A stretch of 64,000 nt of DNA from Streptomyces sp. NBC_00708 (GTDB lineage Bacteria; Actinomycetota; Actinomycetes; Streptomycetales; Streptomycetaceae): NCBI GenBank assembly GCA_036226585.1, contig CP108997.1, forward strand, positions 3,658,001-3,722,000. The letters are read 5' to 3'. Positions within the stretch are counted from its first letter, which is position 1. Every line of letters begins with the position of its first letter. The translations under genes and the position numbers were made by a program. The notes under the pieces were generated by a model. It saw only the letters and a program-made list of their open reading frames with translations, was not told the origin of the DNA and did not search any database. Of this stretch, positions 30,389 to 39,233 are shown in pieces.

Positions 30389-31789
30389 TCACGCGGTGGC
30401 GGGCGCGATGTTCTGGTTGGCCCGGAAGAAGTTCTCCGGGTCGTAGGCGCGCTTGACGGCTGCCAGGCGCTCGTAGGTGGTGCGGTAGGTGGAGCGCACG
30501 CGGCCGGCGTCCTCGGCCTCGCCGAGGAAGTTGACGTAGGCGCCGCCCATGGAGTGGGGGTGCAGCTCGGTCCAGTAGTCGACGCACCACCGGCGGATCG
30601 CTTCGGCGTTGGCCGGGTCGGGGTCGATGCCCGCGATGACGCCGGACCACAGGGCGTCCCGGTAGGCCCACGGCGTCGCGTCGGCGGGGACCCGGTGGGC
30701 GGCGCCGTCCACGGGATACAGGTGCATGGTCGACAGGCCGGTGGGGAGGGTGCGGCCGTACTTCTCGTGCACCTCGACCGCCGCGTCGGAGACCGCGTCG
30801 AAGAAGTCGCCGCGCCAGTACCACTGGAGCCCCTTGGGGATCAGGCCGTCGAACATGGACTGGAGCGCGGGGTAGGGCATGGGGGCGGTGAAGTGGAAGG
30901 CAGGCGGCGCCGGCTCCTCGACGGCCGAGAGGGCCTCGCCCAGCCGGCCGTCCGCCGCGAGGCCGCCCGTACCGCACCAGACGACGCCGCACATCTTCCG
31001 CCCGTGGATCTCCTCCGGGAACGGAGGGGCCGGCGGGATGGTCAGCAGGGCGAAGAACCCGTAGAGGTCGTCCGCCGACGCGGGAAGGAAGTCGCGGTAC
31101 CAGCGCAGCACTTCGGCCGTGCGCTCGACCGGCCAGACGGTCACCCCGACGCCGACCGTGTCCACCGGGTGCAGCCGGTAGGTGAACGAGGTCACCACGC
31201 CGAAGTTGCCGCCGCCGCCCCGCAGCGCCCAGAACAGGTCGGGGTGGTCCGTCGCGGAGGCGGTGACGAAGGTGCCGTCGGCCAGGACGACGTCCGCGGA
31301 GACCAGGCTGTCGATCGTGAGGCCGTACGCCCGGGTCAGATAGCCGTGGCCGCCGCCCAGCGTGAGGCCGCCCACGCCGGTGGTCGACATGATCCCGGCC
31401 GGGACGCCCAGGCCGAAGGTGTGGGTGGCGTGGTCCAGATCGCCGAGCCGGGCGCCTCCGCCCACCTGGGCCGTCCGTGCTTCGGGGTCGACGCGCACCG
31501 AGCGCATCGGTGCGAGGTCGAGGGTCAGCCCGCCCCCGATCAGGCACAGGCCCGGCCCGCTGTGTCCGCCGCCGCGGACAGCAAGTTCGAGCCCCGTGTC
31601 CTGGGCGAAGGCGAGGGTGGTCCGTACGTCCGCCACGTCGGCGCACCGGGCGACGGCGGCGGGGCGGCGGTCGATCATGGCGTTGTACAGGCTGCGGCTC
31701 TCGTCGTAGTCCGCGTCCGCCGCGGTTGTGACAGTCCCCCGCAGGGCCGTGCGCAGCCCGTCGAGGGCGGTGGTGTCGATGGTGGTCAT
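30389..31789 (-). CDS. FAD-linked oxidase with BBE domain
   Basis: A 466-residue BBE/PCMH-type flavoprotein. VRGGGHSGPG carries His76, the expected 8alpha-FAD attachment. The usual second (cysteinyl) site is not seen: the loop reads GGGHGYLTRAYG. The C-terminus has the BBE signature GGAYVNF and YDPENFFRANQNI. Such enzymes oxidise sugars, berberine-type alkaloids or natural-product intermediates; the substrate here is unknown. It is divergent from the DUF2797 gene, with a Crp-like palindrome in between. Confidence 0.92.
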   Translation of the reverse strand: MTTIDTTALDGLRTALRGTVTTAADADYDESRSLYNAMIDRRPAAVARCADVADVRTTLAFAQDTGLELAVRGGGHSGPGLCLIGGGLTLDLAPMRSVRVDPEARTAQVGGGARLGDLDHATHTFGLGVPAGIMSTTGVGGLTLGGGHGYLTRAYGLTIDSLVSADVVLADGTFVTASATDHPDLFWALRGGGGNFGVVTSFTYRLHPVDTVGVGVTVWPVERTAEVLRWYRDFLPASADDLYGFFALLTIPPAPPFPEEIHGRKMCGVVWCGTGGLAADGRLGEALSAVEEPAPPAFHFTAPMPYPALQSMFDGLIPKGLQWYWRGDFFDAVSDAAVEVHEKYGRTLPTGLSTMHLYPVDGAAHRVPADATPWAYRDALWSGVIAGIDPDPANAEAIRRWCVDYWTELHPHSMGGAYVNFLGEAEDAGRVRSTYRTTYERLAAVKRAYDPENFFRANQNIAPATA

Positions 31790-31835
31790 GGTGGAACACC
31801 TCTGAGGGATCCTGGGAGCGAACCCACTCCTTCTA

Positions 31836-31853
31836 GTGTGACGCGGATCACAC
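31836..31853. promoter_or_regulatory. Crp-like palindrome in divergent promoter
   Basis: GTGTGACGCGGATCACAC: perfect 6-bp arms GTGTGA and TCACAC separated by 6 bp, an exact match to the Crp consensus TGTGA-N6-TCACA. It lies between the divergent BBE oxidase (start 31789) and DUF2797 gene (start 31922). Confidence 0.65.
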
Positions 31854-31921
31854 CTCGCACCCAGGTGTGGGACCGTTGCCGGGTTCGCAATCGTCCGTAC
31901 CCACAACCCGGGAGTCCGCGC

Positions 31922-32812
31922 ATGGACTGGCAGTGCACCGGCCTCCGCTGGCCCGAGGACTCCGTCGGCCCCGCGCTCGGCTGGCGCAAGGGGTGGCGGA
32001 CGCGGGTGAGCGCGCTGGCGTACGGGACGGAGTTCGGCTTCCGGGCGGCCGGTGAGCGGCGCTGCTCCGGGGCCCGGGGCAACGCCTGCCCGGTGGCCGC
32101 CGTGGTGTCCGCGTCGAGCACGGGCGGGCGCTGCCCCGAGTGCGGGCGGCTCGACCGTGCGCACTCGGTGGCCGCCGACACGATCCCGGACGACCCGCGT
32201 ACGTACCGGGTGTACCTGGCGTGGTTCGGGCCCGGCATGGTGAAGGTCGGGATCACCGCGGAGGAGCGGGGCGAGGCGCGGCTGCGGGAGCAGGGGGCGG
32301 TGGTCTTCAGCTGGCTGGGGCGCGGCCCGCTGATGGCGGCGCGCCGGGCCGAGGAGGTGCTGCGGGCGGCGCTCGGGGTCCCGGACCGCATCGCGTACGC
32401 GCGCAAGCGGGCGGTGCGGGCGGACCTCCCGGAGCCGGGGGAGCGGGCCGCCGAGCTGGCGGAGCTGTACGGGAAGGCGGCGGTGCTGGAGGGCGGCGGC
32501 GGGCCGGCGGTGCTGGAGCGGCTGCCGTTCGCGGCGGTGGACCACGCGGGGATCTTCGGGCTGGAGACGGCGTCCGGACCGGGGCCGGTCCGCGCGGTGA
32601 CCGGCCTGGCCGACGGCGGCACGGTCGCGGGGCGGCTGGTCGCGGCGGCCGGCCCGGACCTGCATCTGGACACGGGCGCGCAGGGGCTCGTCGTCGTCGA
32701 CACCCGGCTGATGACCGGCTGGTCGCTGGCGGCGGCCGGTGCGGGTGCCGCCGGGGTGAGCGTGCCGACCGTCGTGGTGGGGGGAGGGCTTTCTCAGGAC
32801 GGGTTGTTCTGA
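31922..32812 (+). CDS. DUF2797-like protein
   Basis: A 296-residue protein resembling DUF2797. The N-terminal part has cysteine pairs around RRCSGARGNACPV and GGRCPECG that could bind a metal. The middle YRVYLAWFGPGMVKVGIT followed by RLREQGA is reminiscent of GIY-YIG strands. Function is unknown. It is 13 bp from the amidohydrolase gene, probably co-transcribed. The ATG is weakly supported by a ribosome site (GGGAG at 11 nt). Confidence 0.75.
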   Translation: MDWQCTGLRWPEDSVGPALGWRKGWRTRVSALAYGTEFGFRAAGERRCSGARGNACPVAAVVSASSTGGRCPECGRLDRAHSVAADTIPDDPRTYRVYLAWFGPGMVKVGITAEERGEARLREQGAVVFSWLGRGPLMAARRAEEVLRAALGVPDRIAYARKRAVRADLPEPGERAAELAELYGKAAVLEGGGGPAVLERLPFAAVDHAGIFGLETASGPGPVRAVTGLADGGTVAGRLVAAAGPDLHLDTGAQGLVVVDTRLMTGWSLAAAGAGAAGVSVPTVVVGGGLSQDGLF

Positions 32813-32825
32813 GAGGGTCGGCCGC

Positions 32826-33701
32826 ATGGGTGACGATCACGACGACGTGAAGGGGTTCTGGCAGCGGCTCGGGCTGCCCGGACTCATCGACGTCCACACG
32901 CACTTCATGCCGGAGCGGGTGCTGCGCAAGGTCTGGGAGTACTTCGACGCGGTCGGCCCGCTGACCGGCCTGGAGTGGCCGATCACCTACCGGCACGAGG
33001 AGGACGAACGGCTCGCCCTGCTCCGCTCGTTCGGGGTCCTGCGCTTCACGTCGATGGTCTACCCGCACAAGCCGGGGATGGCGGCCTGGCTGAACGGCTG
33101 GGCGGCGGACTTCGCCACCCGCACCCCCGACTGCCTGCACACCGCGACCTTCTTCCCCGAACCGGAGGCCGGGCACTACGTCCGGGAGGCCGTGGAGGCC
33201 GGGGCCCGGGTCTTCAAGGCACACCTCCAGGTCGGCGCGTACGACCCCAACGACCCGCTGCTCGACCCGGTCTGGGGGCTGCTCGCGGAGGCGGGCATCC
33301 CGGTCGTGGCGCACTGCGGCTCGGGCCCGGCCCCCGGCGCGCACACCGGCCCGGACCCCATCGCCCGCGTCCTGGCCCGGCACCCCCGGCTGCCGCTGAT
33401 CGTGGCCCACATGGGGATGCCGGAGTACGCGGAGTTCCTGACGCTCGCGGAGACGTACCCCGAGGTCCGGCTCGACACGACCATGGCGTTCACCGACTTC
33501 ACCGAGGCCTTCACACCGTTCCCGAAGGCGGAGCACGGCCGGCTCACGGACCTCGGCGACCGCATCCTGCTGGGCACGGACTTCCCGAACATCCCGTACC
33601 CGTACGCCCACCAGCTGCACGCCCTGGAACGCCTGGGACTCGGCGACGACTGGCTGCGCGCGGTCTGCCACGACAACGCGAAGGCGCTGTTCGGCGTCTG
33701 A
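32826..33701 (+). CDS. Amidohydrolase (Amidohydro_2 family)
   Basis: A 291-residue TIM-barrel metal-dependent hydrolase of the Amidohydrolase_2/ACMSD-like group. The metal ligands are in IDVHTHF (His24, His26), VVAHCGSG, VAHMGMPE and LLGTDFPN. These enzymes hydrolyse or decarboxylate small organic acids; the substrate is not evident. It follows the DUF2797 gene closely and precedes the two-component system. Confidence 0.9.
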   Translation: MGDDHDDVKGFWQRLGLPGLIDVHTHFMPERVLRKVWEYFDAVGPLTGLEWPITYRHEEDERLALLRSFGVLRFTSMVYPHKPGMAAWLNGWAADFATRTPDCLHTATFFPEPEAGHYVREAVEAGARVFKAHLQVGAYDPNDPLLDPVWGLLAEAGIPVVAHCGSGPAPGAHTGPDPIARVLARHPRLPLIVAHMGMPEYAEFLTLAETYPEVRLDTTMAFTDFTEAFTPFPKAEHGRLTDLGDRILLGTDFPNIPYPYAHQLHALERLGLGDDWLRAVCHDNAKALFGV

Positions 33702-33716
33702 GAGCCCCGCTCGCTT

Positions 33717-33757
33717 TCTCAGGGAATTCACAGAAACGGAAAAGAACTCTCTCAGGG
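33717..33757 (+). promoter_or_regulatory. Direct repeats in the response-regulator promoter
   Basis: TCTCAGGG occurs at 33717-33724 and 33750-33757, exactly 33 bp apart. TCACAG at 33728-33733 is 11 bp from the first TCTCAG. An 11-bp period is typical of OmpR-family tandem sites. A similar pair, TCACAG-N5-TCACAG, lies upstream of the glycosyltransferase operon at 37810. Confidence 0.5.
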
Positions 33758-33777
33758 CCGTCCCGGACGGTTGAGGC

Positions 33778-34515
33778 ATGACGACGACCTCGCCCCAGGG
33801 GCGCACCGAACTGCTCAGGCCGGACCGCACCCCCGTCCGCGTCCTGGTCGTGGACGACGAGGCCCCGCTCACGGAGCTGCTGTCGATGGCGCTCCGGTAC
33901 GAGGGCTGGGAGGTGCGCAGCGCCGGGGACGGGGCCGGCGCCGTGCGGGCGGCCCGCGACTTCCGGCCGGACGCGGTGATCCTGGACGTGATGCTGCCGG
34001 ACATGGACGGGCTCGCCGTCCTCGGCAGGCTGCGCCGGGAGCTGTCCGACGTGCCGGTGCTGTTCCTGACCGCGCGGGACTCCGTGGAGGACCGGATCGC
34101 CGGGCTCACGGCGGGCGGCGACGACTACGTCACCAAGCCGTTCAGCCTGGAGGAGGTCGTGGCGCGGCTGCGCGGGCTGATCCGGCGCTCGGGCACGGCG
34201 ACGGCGCGCAGCGAGTCGCAGCTCGTCGTGGGCGACCTGATGCTGGACGAGGACAGCCACGAGGTGAGCCGGGGCGGGAAGAACATCCACCTGACGGCGA
34301 CCGAGTTCGAGCTGCTGCGGTTCCTGATGCGCAACCCGCGCCGGGTCCTCAGCAAGGCCCAGATCCTGGACCGGGTCTGGAACTACGACTTCGGCGGCCA
34401 GGCCAATGTGGTCGAGCTGTACATCTCCTACCTGCGCAAGAAGATCGACGCGGGCCGCACGCCCATGATCCACACCCGGCGCGGCGCGGGATATCTGATC
34501 AAGCCCGGTGAGTAG
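33778..34515 (+). CDS. OmpR/PhoB-family response regulator
   Basis: A 245-residue regulator with a receiver domain (VLVVDDEAPL, phosphoacceptor Asp70 in VILDVMLPDMDG, conserved Lys in DDYVTKPFS) and a C-terminal winged helix (LTATEFELLRFLM then NPRRVLSKAQIL, ending IHTRRGAGYLIKP). It overlaps the histidine kinase gene by 8 bp. Direct repeats in its own promoter suggest autoregulation, and similar repeats upstream of 37872 suggest it may control the glycosyltransferase operon. Confidence 0.95.
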   Translation: MTTTSPQGRTELLRPDRTPVRVLVVDDEAPLTELLSMALRYEGWEVRSAGDGAGAVRAARDFRPDAVILDVMLPDMDGLAVLGRLRRELSDVPVLFLTARDSVEDRIAGLTAGGDDYVTKPFSLEEVVARLRGLIRRSGTATARSESQLVVGDLMLDEDSHEVSRGGKNIHLTATEFELLRFLMRNPRRVLSKAQILDRVWNYDFGGQANVVELYISYLRKKIDAGRTPMIHTRRGAGYLIKPGE

Positions 34516-36046
34516 GCGCACGGGGCGGCCGTGGACCCTGCGCACCCGGCTGGTGGTCTCGGCGGTCACGCTGATCGCGGTGGTCGCCGCCGTGATCGGC
34601 TCGGTCACCGCGATCGCCTTCCACAGCTACATGTACGGGAAGCTGGACGACCAGCTGCGGGACATCGCGGTGCGCGCCGAGCGGGTGCCGGGCGGGGCGC
34701 CCGTCCCGGGGGGCCCGAAGGACCGCGATCCGCTCGGTTTCATAGGCATGGGCGGCCAGCCCCTGGAGACGTTCGGCGCGCTGATCGAGCACGGTGAGGT
34801 CACCGACTCGGCCGTGGTGAAGGACGGCGGGTTCGACGCCGCGGAGAACACCGAACCGCTGAGCACCGCCCAGCGGGACGCCCTCACGGCGGCCGGTGTG
34901 ACGGCGGACGACAGCGCGCACGACGTCGAGCTGCCCGGCCTCGGCGGCTACCGGGTGCGGGCGGTGCCCGCGAGCGACGGCGGGTCCGTCCTGGTCGGCA
35001 TCCCCACGGCCGAGGTGAGCCGTGCGCTGAACACCCTGATCCTGGTCGAGGTCTGCGTGACCGGCGCGGGGCTCGTCGCCGCCGGGATCGCGGGCGCGGC
35101 CATGGTCGGCGTCGCCCTGCGTCCGCTGCGCCGGGTGGCCGCCACGGCGACCCGGGTCTCCGAACTCCCCCTGCACAGCGGCGAGGTGGCCCTCTTCGAA
35201 CGCGTCCCGGACGCCGAGGCGGACCCGCGCACGGAGGTCGGCCAGGTCGGCGCGGCCCTGAACCGGATGCTGGGCCATGTCGGTTCGGCTCTGGACGCAC
35301 GGCAGCGCAGCGAGACACGGGTGCGCCAGTTCGTCGCGGACGCCAGCCACGAACTGCGCACCCCGCTGGCCTCGATACGCGGCTACGCCGAACTCACCCG
35401 GCGCGGTCGGGAGGACCCCGGCCCCGACACCCGGCACGCGCTCGGCCGCATCGAGTCCGAGGCACAGCGCATGACGGGCATGGTCGAGGACCTGCTCCTG
35501 CTCGCCCGCCTGGACGCGGGCCGCCCGCTCTCGTACGAGAGCACCGATCTCTCGCCGCTCGTCGTGGACGCGGTGAGCGATGCCCGCGCGGCGGGCCGCA
35601 CCGCCACCGAACCGCCCCGGCACTGGCGCCTGGACCTCCCCGACACCCCCGCGACGGTCCACGCCGACCCCACCCGCATCCACCAGGTCCTGGTCAACCT
35701 GCTGGCCAACGCCCGCACCCACACCCCGCCGGGCACCACGGTCACCGCCCGCGTCCTGGCGGCCCCCGGCCACCCCTGGGTCACCCTGGAGATCCAGGAC
35801 GACGGCCCCGGCATCCCGCCCGCCCTCCTGCCCCACGTTTTCGAACGCTTCGCCCGGGGCGACGCCTCCCGTTCCCGCAACGCCGGCTCCACGGGCCTCG
35901 GCCTCGCGATCGTCCAGGCGGTGGTGACGGCCCACGGCGGCGTCACGGAGGTCCGCTCGGTCCCGGGCGAGACGGTGTTCGCGGTACACCTGCCCGCGGA
36001 GCGGGTCCCGTCCTCCGTGGCGGCGCCGGCCGTTGCCGCCGGGTGA
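34508..36046 (+). CDS. Sensor histidine kinase
   Basis: A 512-residue kinase. TM1 is at about 10-35 and TM2 at about 175-205, with an extracytoplasmic domain of about 140 residues between them; a HAMP region follows. HisKA has His281 in DASHELRTPLASIRGYAEL. The ATPase has an N box NLLANARTHTP, a G1 box DDGPGIP and a G2 box STGLGLAIVQ. The GTG start overlaps the response-regulator stop, so this is the cognate pair. Confidence 0.95.
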   Translation: MSRRTGRPWTLRTRLVVSAVTLIAVVAAVIGSVTAIAFHSYMYGKLDDQLRDIAVRAERVPGGAPVPGGPKDRDPLGFIGMGGQPLETFGALIEHGEVTDSAVVKDGGFDAAENTEPLSTAQRDALTAAGVTADDSAHDVELPGLGGYRVRAVPASDGGSVLVGIPTAEVSRALNTLILVEVCVTGAGLVAAGIAGAAMVGVALRPLRRVAATATRVSELPLHSGEVALFERVPDAEADPRTEVGQVGAALNRMLGHVGSALDARQRSETRVRQFVADASHELRTPLASIRGYAELTRRGREDPGPDTRHALGRIESEAQRMTGMVEDLLLLARLDAGRPLSYESTDLSPLVVDAVSDARAAGRTATEPPRHWRLDLPDTPATVHADPTRIHQVLVNLLANARTHTPPGTTVTARVLAAPGHPWVTLEIQDDGPGIPPALLPHVFERFARGDASRSRNAGSTGLGLAIVQAVVTAHGGVTEVRSVPGETVFAVHLPAERVPSSVAAPAVAAG

Positions 36047-36062
36047 GAACGGGCGGTGGAAC

Positions 36063-36803
36063 CTACGGCTTGTGGGTCACCCAGAGCAGTTCCGCCGGCC
36101 AGCGGTGGCCCCAGTCGGGCGGGTCGGTCTCGTTGTAGCCGTTGGGCGTTCCGCGTTCGGGGCGGGGCTCGACGAGGTCGTCGATGACGAGGTCCGCGCC
36201 GCGCAGGACCCTGACCCAGTCGCCGTAGGTGAGCTGGTAGCTGGTCGCGCCGTCCCCCTCGGCGATGCCGGCCAGCCCGAAGTAGTCGCGCTGGAGCGTC
36301 GTGGTCACGCGGGCGGCGGCTTCGTCGTAGCAGGCCTCGAACCAGGGGCTCGCGACGTTGAACACCAGCCGTCCGCCCCGGCGCAGGACGCGCGCCGCCT
36401 CCGGGACGGCCAGGTGCGGGGGCGCCCAGCTGAGGCCGCCGAAGTCGCAGAACACCAGGTCGAAGCTGCCGTCGGCGAAGGGCAGCTGCTCGGCGGCGCC
36501 CTGCACCAGGGGGTAGCGGGCCGCCCCCATCGCCTCGGCCGCCGCGCCGAGCTGGGCCTCGGACAGGTCGATCCCGACCACCTCGGCACCCTCGGCGGCG
36601 AGCGCCCTGGACCACTGACCGGCGCCGCAGCCCAGTTCGAGGACGCGCTTGCCGGTGACGTCGCCCAGGGCGCCCAGCCGCGCGTCGGGGACCGAGTACA
36701 TGCCCCACAGCCGGGGCGCGGCACCGATCTGCCGGTCGTGCCTGCGCTGGTAGTCGCCGCTGATCCTGTTCCAGAGCCGCCGGTTGGCGGGGATGCTGTC
36801 CAC
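36063..36803 (-). CDS. Class I SAM-dependent methyltransferase
   Basis: A 246-residue methyltransferase. Motif I is VLELGCGAGQWSRAL, motif II VVGIDLSEAQLGAA and the motif IV region FDLVFCDFGGLSW, followed by PEAARVLRRGGRLVFN. The substrate is unknown. GTG 36803 is used because it begins the conserved part (VDSIPANRRLWNRISGDYQR). It converges on the kinase gene with only 16 bp between. Confidence 0.9.
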   Translation of the reverse strand: MDSIPANRRLWNRISGDYQRRHDRQIGAAPRLWGMYSVPDARLGALGDVTGKRVLELGCGAGQWSRALAAEGAEVVGIDLSEAQLGAAAEAMGAARYPLVQGAAEQLPFADGSFDLVFCDFGGLSWAPPHLAVPEAARVLRRGGRLVFNVASPWFEACYDEAAARVTTTLQRDYFGLAGIAEGDGATSYQLTYGDWVRVLRGADLVIDDLVEPRPERGTPNGYNETDPPDWGHRWPAELLWVTHKP

Positions 36804-36931
36804 GCGCCGACTCCAGCACCGTGCGCGGGGGCCGGTCAACCGGATTGGGCCGTCCGGCACCGGACGCCGGGGCGGTGGAGCGGGGTGACCGGCAGTCGCC
36901 GATAGTGGTCGTGGAGCGAAGGGGGCGCCGC

Positions 36932-37789
36932 ATGGCCCGAGTCACGAATCTGATCTGCTACCCCGTCAAGGGCTGCGCCGGTACGCCGATGAGCGACGCG
37001 GTCCTGACACCGGCCGGTCTCGCGTACGACCGCGGCTTCATGGTCATCAGCGAGGACGGGGTCTTCCGTACACAGCGCCGGGATCCCCGGCTCGCCCTGA
37101 TCCGGCCCGCCATCAGCGCCGACGGCAGCCGGCTCACGCTCGACCTGGCCGACGACACGGACGGGCACGGTGCGGTGCGCCTCGACGTGACGACGTCCGC
37201 GCCGCGCCGTGACGTCGACCTGTTCGGTGACACGTACCAGGGCATCGACCAGGGCGACGACGTCGCCGCCTGGCTCTCGGATGTCCTCGGCACGCCCAGC
37301 CGGCTCGTCCGCGTGCCGCCGGAGCACGACCGGATCGCCGAGGGCCTGGTCCCCGGCCCGTCCGGCTACGCGGACAGCAGCGCGGTGCACCTGCTGTCCG
37401 TCGCCTCCCTCGACCTCCTCAACCGGCGGATGGCCGAGCGGGGCGCCCCGCCCCTGCCGATGGACCGCTTCCGCCCGAACATCGTCGTCGACGGCCACGA
37501 GGACGACGACTGGGCGGCCGTACCGCACGCCGAGGACCGTGCGCGCCGCCTCACCATCGGAGGCGCCGAGCTGGGGTACGCCAAACTCGCGGTGCGCTGT
37601 GCCGTCACCCTGGTCGCGCAGGAGGCCGGAGCGCGGCGGGGCCCGGAGCCCCTGCGTACGCTCGCCGGCTACCGGCGGGCGGCGAGCGGGGGCGTCGTGT
37701 TCGGCGCCAAGTTCTCCGTGATCACGCCGGGGAAGCTGTCGGCCGGCGACGAGGTGGCCGTCACGGAGTGGGGCGACGCCGAGCGCTGA
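36932..37789 (+). CDS. MOSC-domain protein (MOSC_N + MOSC)
   Basis: A 285-residue protein with the beta-barrel N-terminal domain (NLICYPVKGCAGTPMSDAVL and LAYDRGFMVI, with Arg-rich RTQRRDPRLALI) and a MOSC domain (MDRFRPNIVVDG, then AVRCAVTLVAQEAGARRG). Such proteins resemble mARC molybdenum enzymes and handle molybdenum cofactor/sulfur chemistry. The substrate is unknown. AAGGGGG precedes the ATG. Confidence 0.9.
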   Translation: MARVTNLICYPVKGCAGTPMSDAVLTPAGLAYDRGFMVISEDGVFRTQRRDPRLALIRPAISADGSRLTLDLADDTDGHGAVRLDVTTSAPRRDVDLFGDTYQGIDQGDDVAAWLSDVLGTPSRLVRVPPEHDRIAEGLVPGPSGYADSSAVHLLSVASLDLLNRRMAERGAPPLPMDRFRPNIVVDGHEDDDWAAVPHAEDRARRLTIGGAELGYAKLAVRCAVTLVAQEAGARRGPEPLRTLAGYRRAASGGVVFGAKFSVITPGKLSAGDEVAVTEWGDAER

Positions 37790-37809
37790 GGGCCGGCGTT
37801 CCGGAGCAC

Positions 37810-37826
37810 TCACAGACGGGTCACAG
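37810..37826 (+). promoter_or_regulatory. Tandem TCACAG repeats upstream of glycosyltransferase operon
   Basis: TCACAG at 37810-37815 and 37821-37826, 11 bp apart (TCACAG-N5-TCACAG). The same spacing and nearly the same hexamers (TCTCAG-N5-TCACAG) occur upstream of the response regulator at 33717, suggesting a common regulator. Confidence 0.45.
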
Positions 37827-37871
37827 GCTCACCACACACCCGTGACAGCGCGGTTGGCGACTGTCGATGGC

Positions 37872-39233
37872 ATGCGAACAGAGACTCCTTGGAGCACCCT
37901 GCCGGCCCGGGACCACCTCCTGGCCGGGGCGGGCGGTGTGGCGGGCGCTCCCGTACTCGACGTGGTGGTACCCGTCTACAACGAGGAGAAGGACCTCGAA
38001 CCGTGTGTGCTGCGGCTGCACGATCACCTGGCGCGCACCTTCCCGTACGCCTTCCGGATCACCGTCGCGGACAACGCGAGCACCGACCGTACGCCCGAGG
38101 TGGCGCAGCGGCTGGCGCGGTCGCTGCCGGGGGTGCGGTCGTTCCGGCTGGAGGAGAAGGGGCGCGGGCGGGCACTGCGTACCGTCTGGACCCACTCGGA
38201 CGCGCCGGTGCTCGCGTACATGGACGTGGACCTGTCCACCGACCTCAACGCCCTGCTCCCGCTGGTCGCGCCCCTGATCTCGGGGCACTCGGACCTCGCC
38301 ATCGGCTCCCGGCTCGCGCGCAGTTCGCGGGTGGTGCGGGGGACGAAGCGGGAGTTCATCTCGCGGGCGTACAACATCATCCTGCGCTCGTCGCTGGCCG
38401 CGCGCTTCAGTGACGCGCAGTGCGGGTTCAAGGCCATTCGCCGCGAGGTCGCGCAGCGGCTGCTGCCGATGGTCGAGGACAGCGGCTGGTTCTTCGACAC
38501 CGAGATGCTGGTGCTCGCCGAGCGGGCCGGGCTGCGCATCCACGAGGTGCCGGTCGACTGGGTCGACGACCCCGACTCGACGGTGCACATCGTGCGCACC
38601 GCCACCGAGGACCTGAAGGGCGTCTGGCGGGTGGGGAGGGCGCTGGCCGTCGGCGCGCTGCCGCTGGACCGGCTGGCGCGGCCCTTCGGGGACGACCCGC
38701 GCGACCGGGGGATCGGCGGGGTGCCGGGCGGACTGGCCCGGCAGCTGGTCGGATTCTGCGTGGTGGGCGCCCTGTCCACGCTGTTCTACCTGGCGCTGTA
38801 CTCCCTCTTCCGGCTCGGCGCCGGGCCGCAGCTCGCCAACGGGGCCGCGCTGCTCGTCTCGGCCGTCGCCAATACGGCGGCGAACCGGAGGCTCACCTTC
38901 GGCGTACGCGGCCGGGGCGGCGCCGTCCGCCACCAGGCGCAGGGCCTCGTGGTCTTCGCCATCGGGCTCGCCCTGACCGCCGGTTCGCTGGCGGCTCTGG
39001 GCGCCGCGTCCGGCTCGCCCTCGCACACCACCGAACTCGCCGTGCTGATCGCGGCCAACCTCGCCGCGACGGTCCTGCGGTTCCTGCTGTTCCGCGCCTG
39101 GGTCTTCCCGGACCGCGACCGGGGAAACCCGGGCGCGTCCCCGGCGGCGGCTCCGGTAACCCCCGCGGCCCGCGCCGTCGTTCCCGCACCCCCCGTCGCC
39201 GAAACCACCCACGATCTGAGGAACGCCCGATGA
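37872..39233 (+). CDS. GT2 glycosyltransferase fused to GtrA-like membrane domain
   Basis: A 453-residue bifunctional protein. The N-terminal DPM1-like GT2 domain (LDVVVPVYNEEKDLEPC, MDVDLSTDLN, CGFKAIRRE) would transfer a sugar to a lipid carrier. The C-terminal GtrA-like domain has about four hydrophobic helices beginning LVGFCVVGALSTLFYLALY. The next gene (ATGA overlap) is an ArnT-like transferase that could use the lipid-linked sugar. ATG 37872 is preferred to GTG 37842 because the tandem TCACAG promoter repeats end only 16 nt before the GTG. Confidence 0.9.
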   Translation: MRTETPWSTLPARDHLLAGAGGVAGAPVLDVVVPVYNEEKDLEPCVLRLHDHLARTFPYAFRITVADNASTDRTPEVAQRLARSLPGVRSFRLEEKGRGRALRTVWTHSDAPVLAYMDVDLSTDLNALLPLVAPLISGHSDLAIGSRLARSSRVVRGTKREFISRAYNIILRSSLAARFSDAQCGFKAIRREVAQRLLPMVEDSGWFFDTEMLVLAERAGLRIHEVPVDWVDDPDSTVHIVRTATEDLKGVWRVGRALAVGALPLDRLARPFGDDPRDRGIGGVPGGLARQLVGFCVVGALSTLFYLALYSLFRLGAGPQLANGAALLVSAVANTAANRRLTFGVRGRGGAVRHQAQGLVVFAIGLALTAGSLAALGAASGSPSHTTELAVLIAANLAATVLRFLLFRAWVFPDRDRGNPGASPAAAPVTPAARAVVPAPPVAETTHDLRNAR

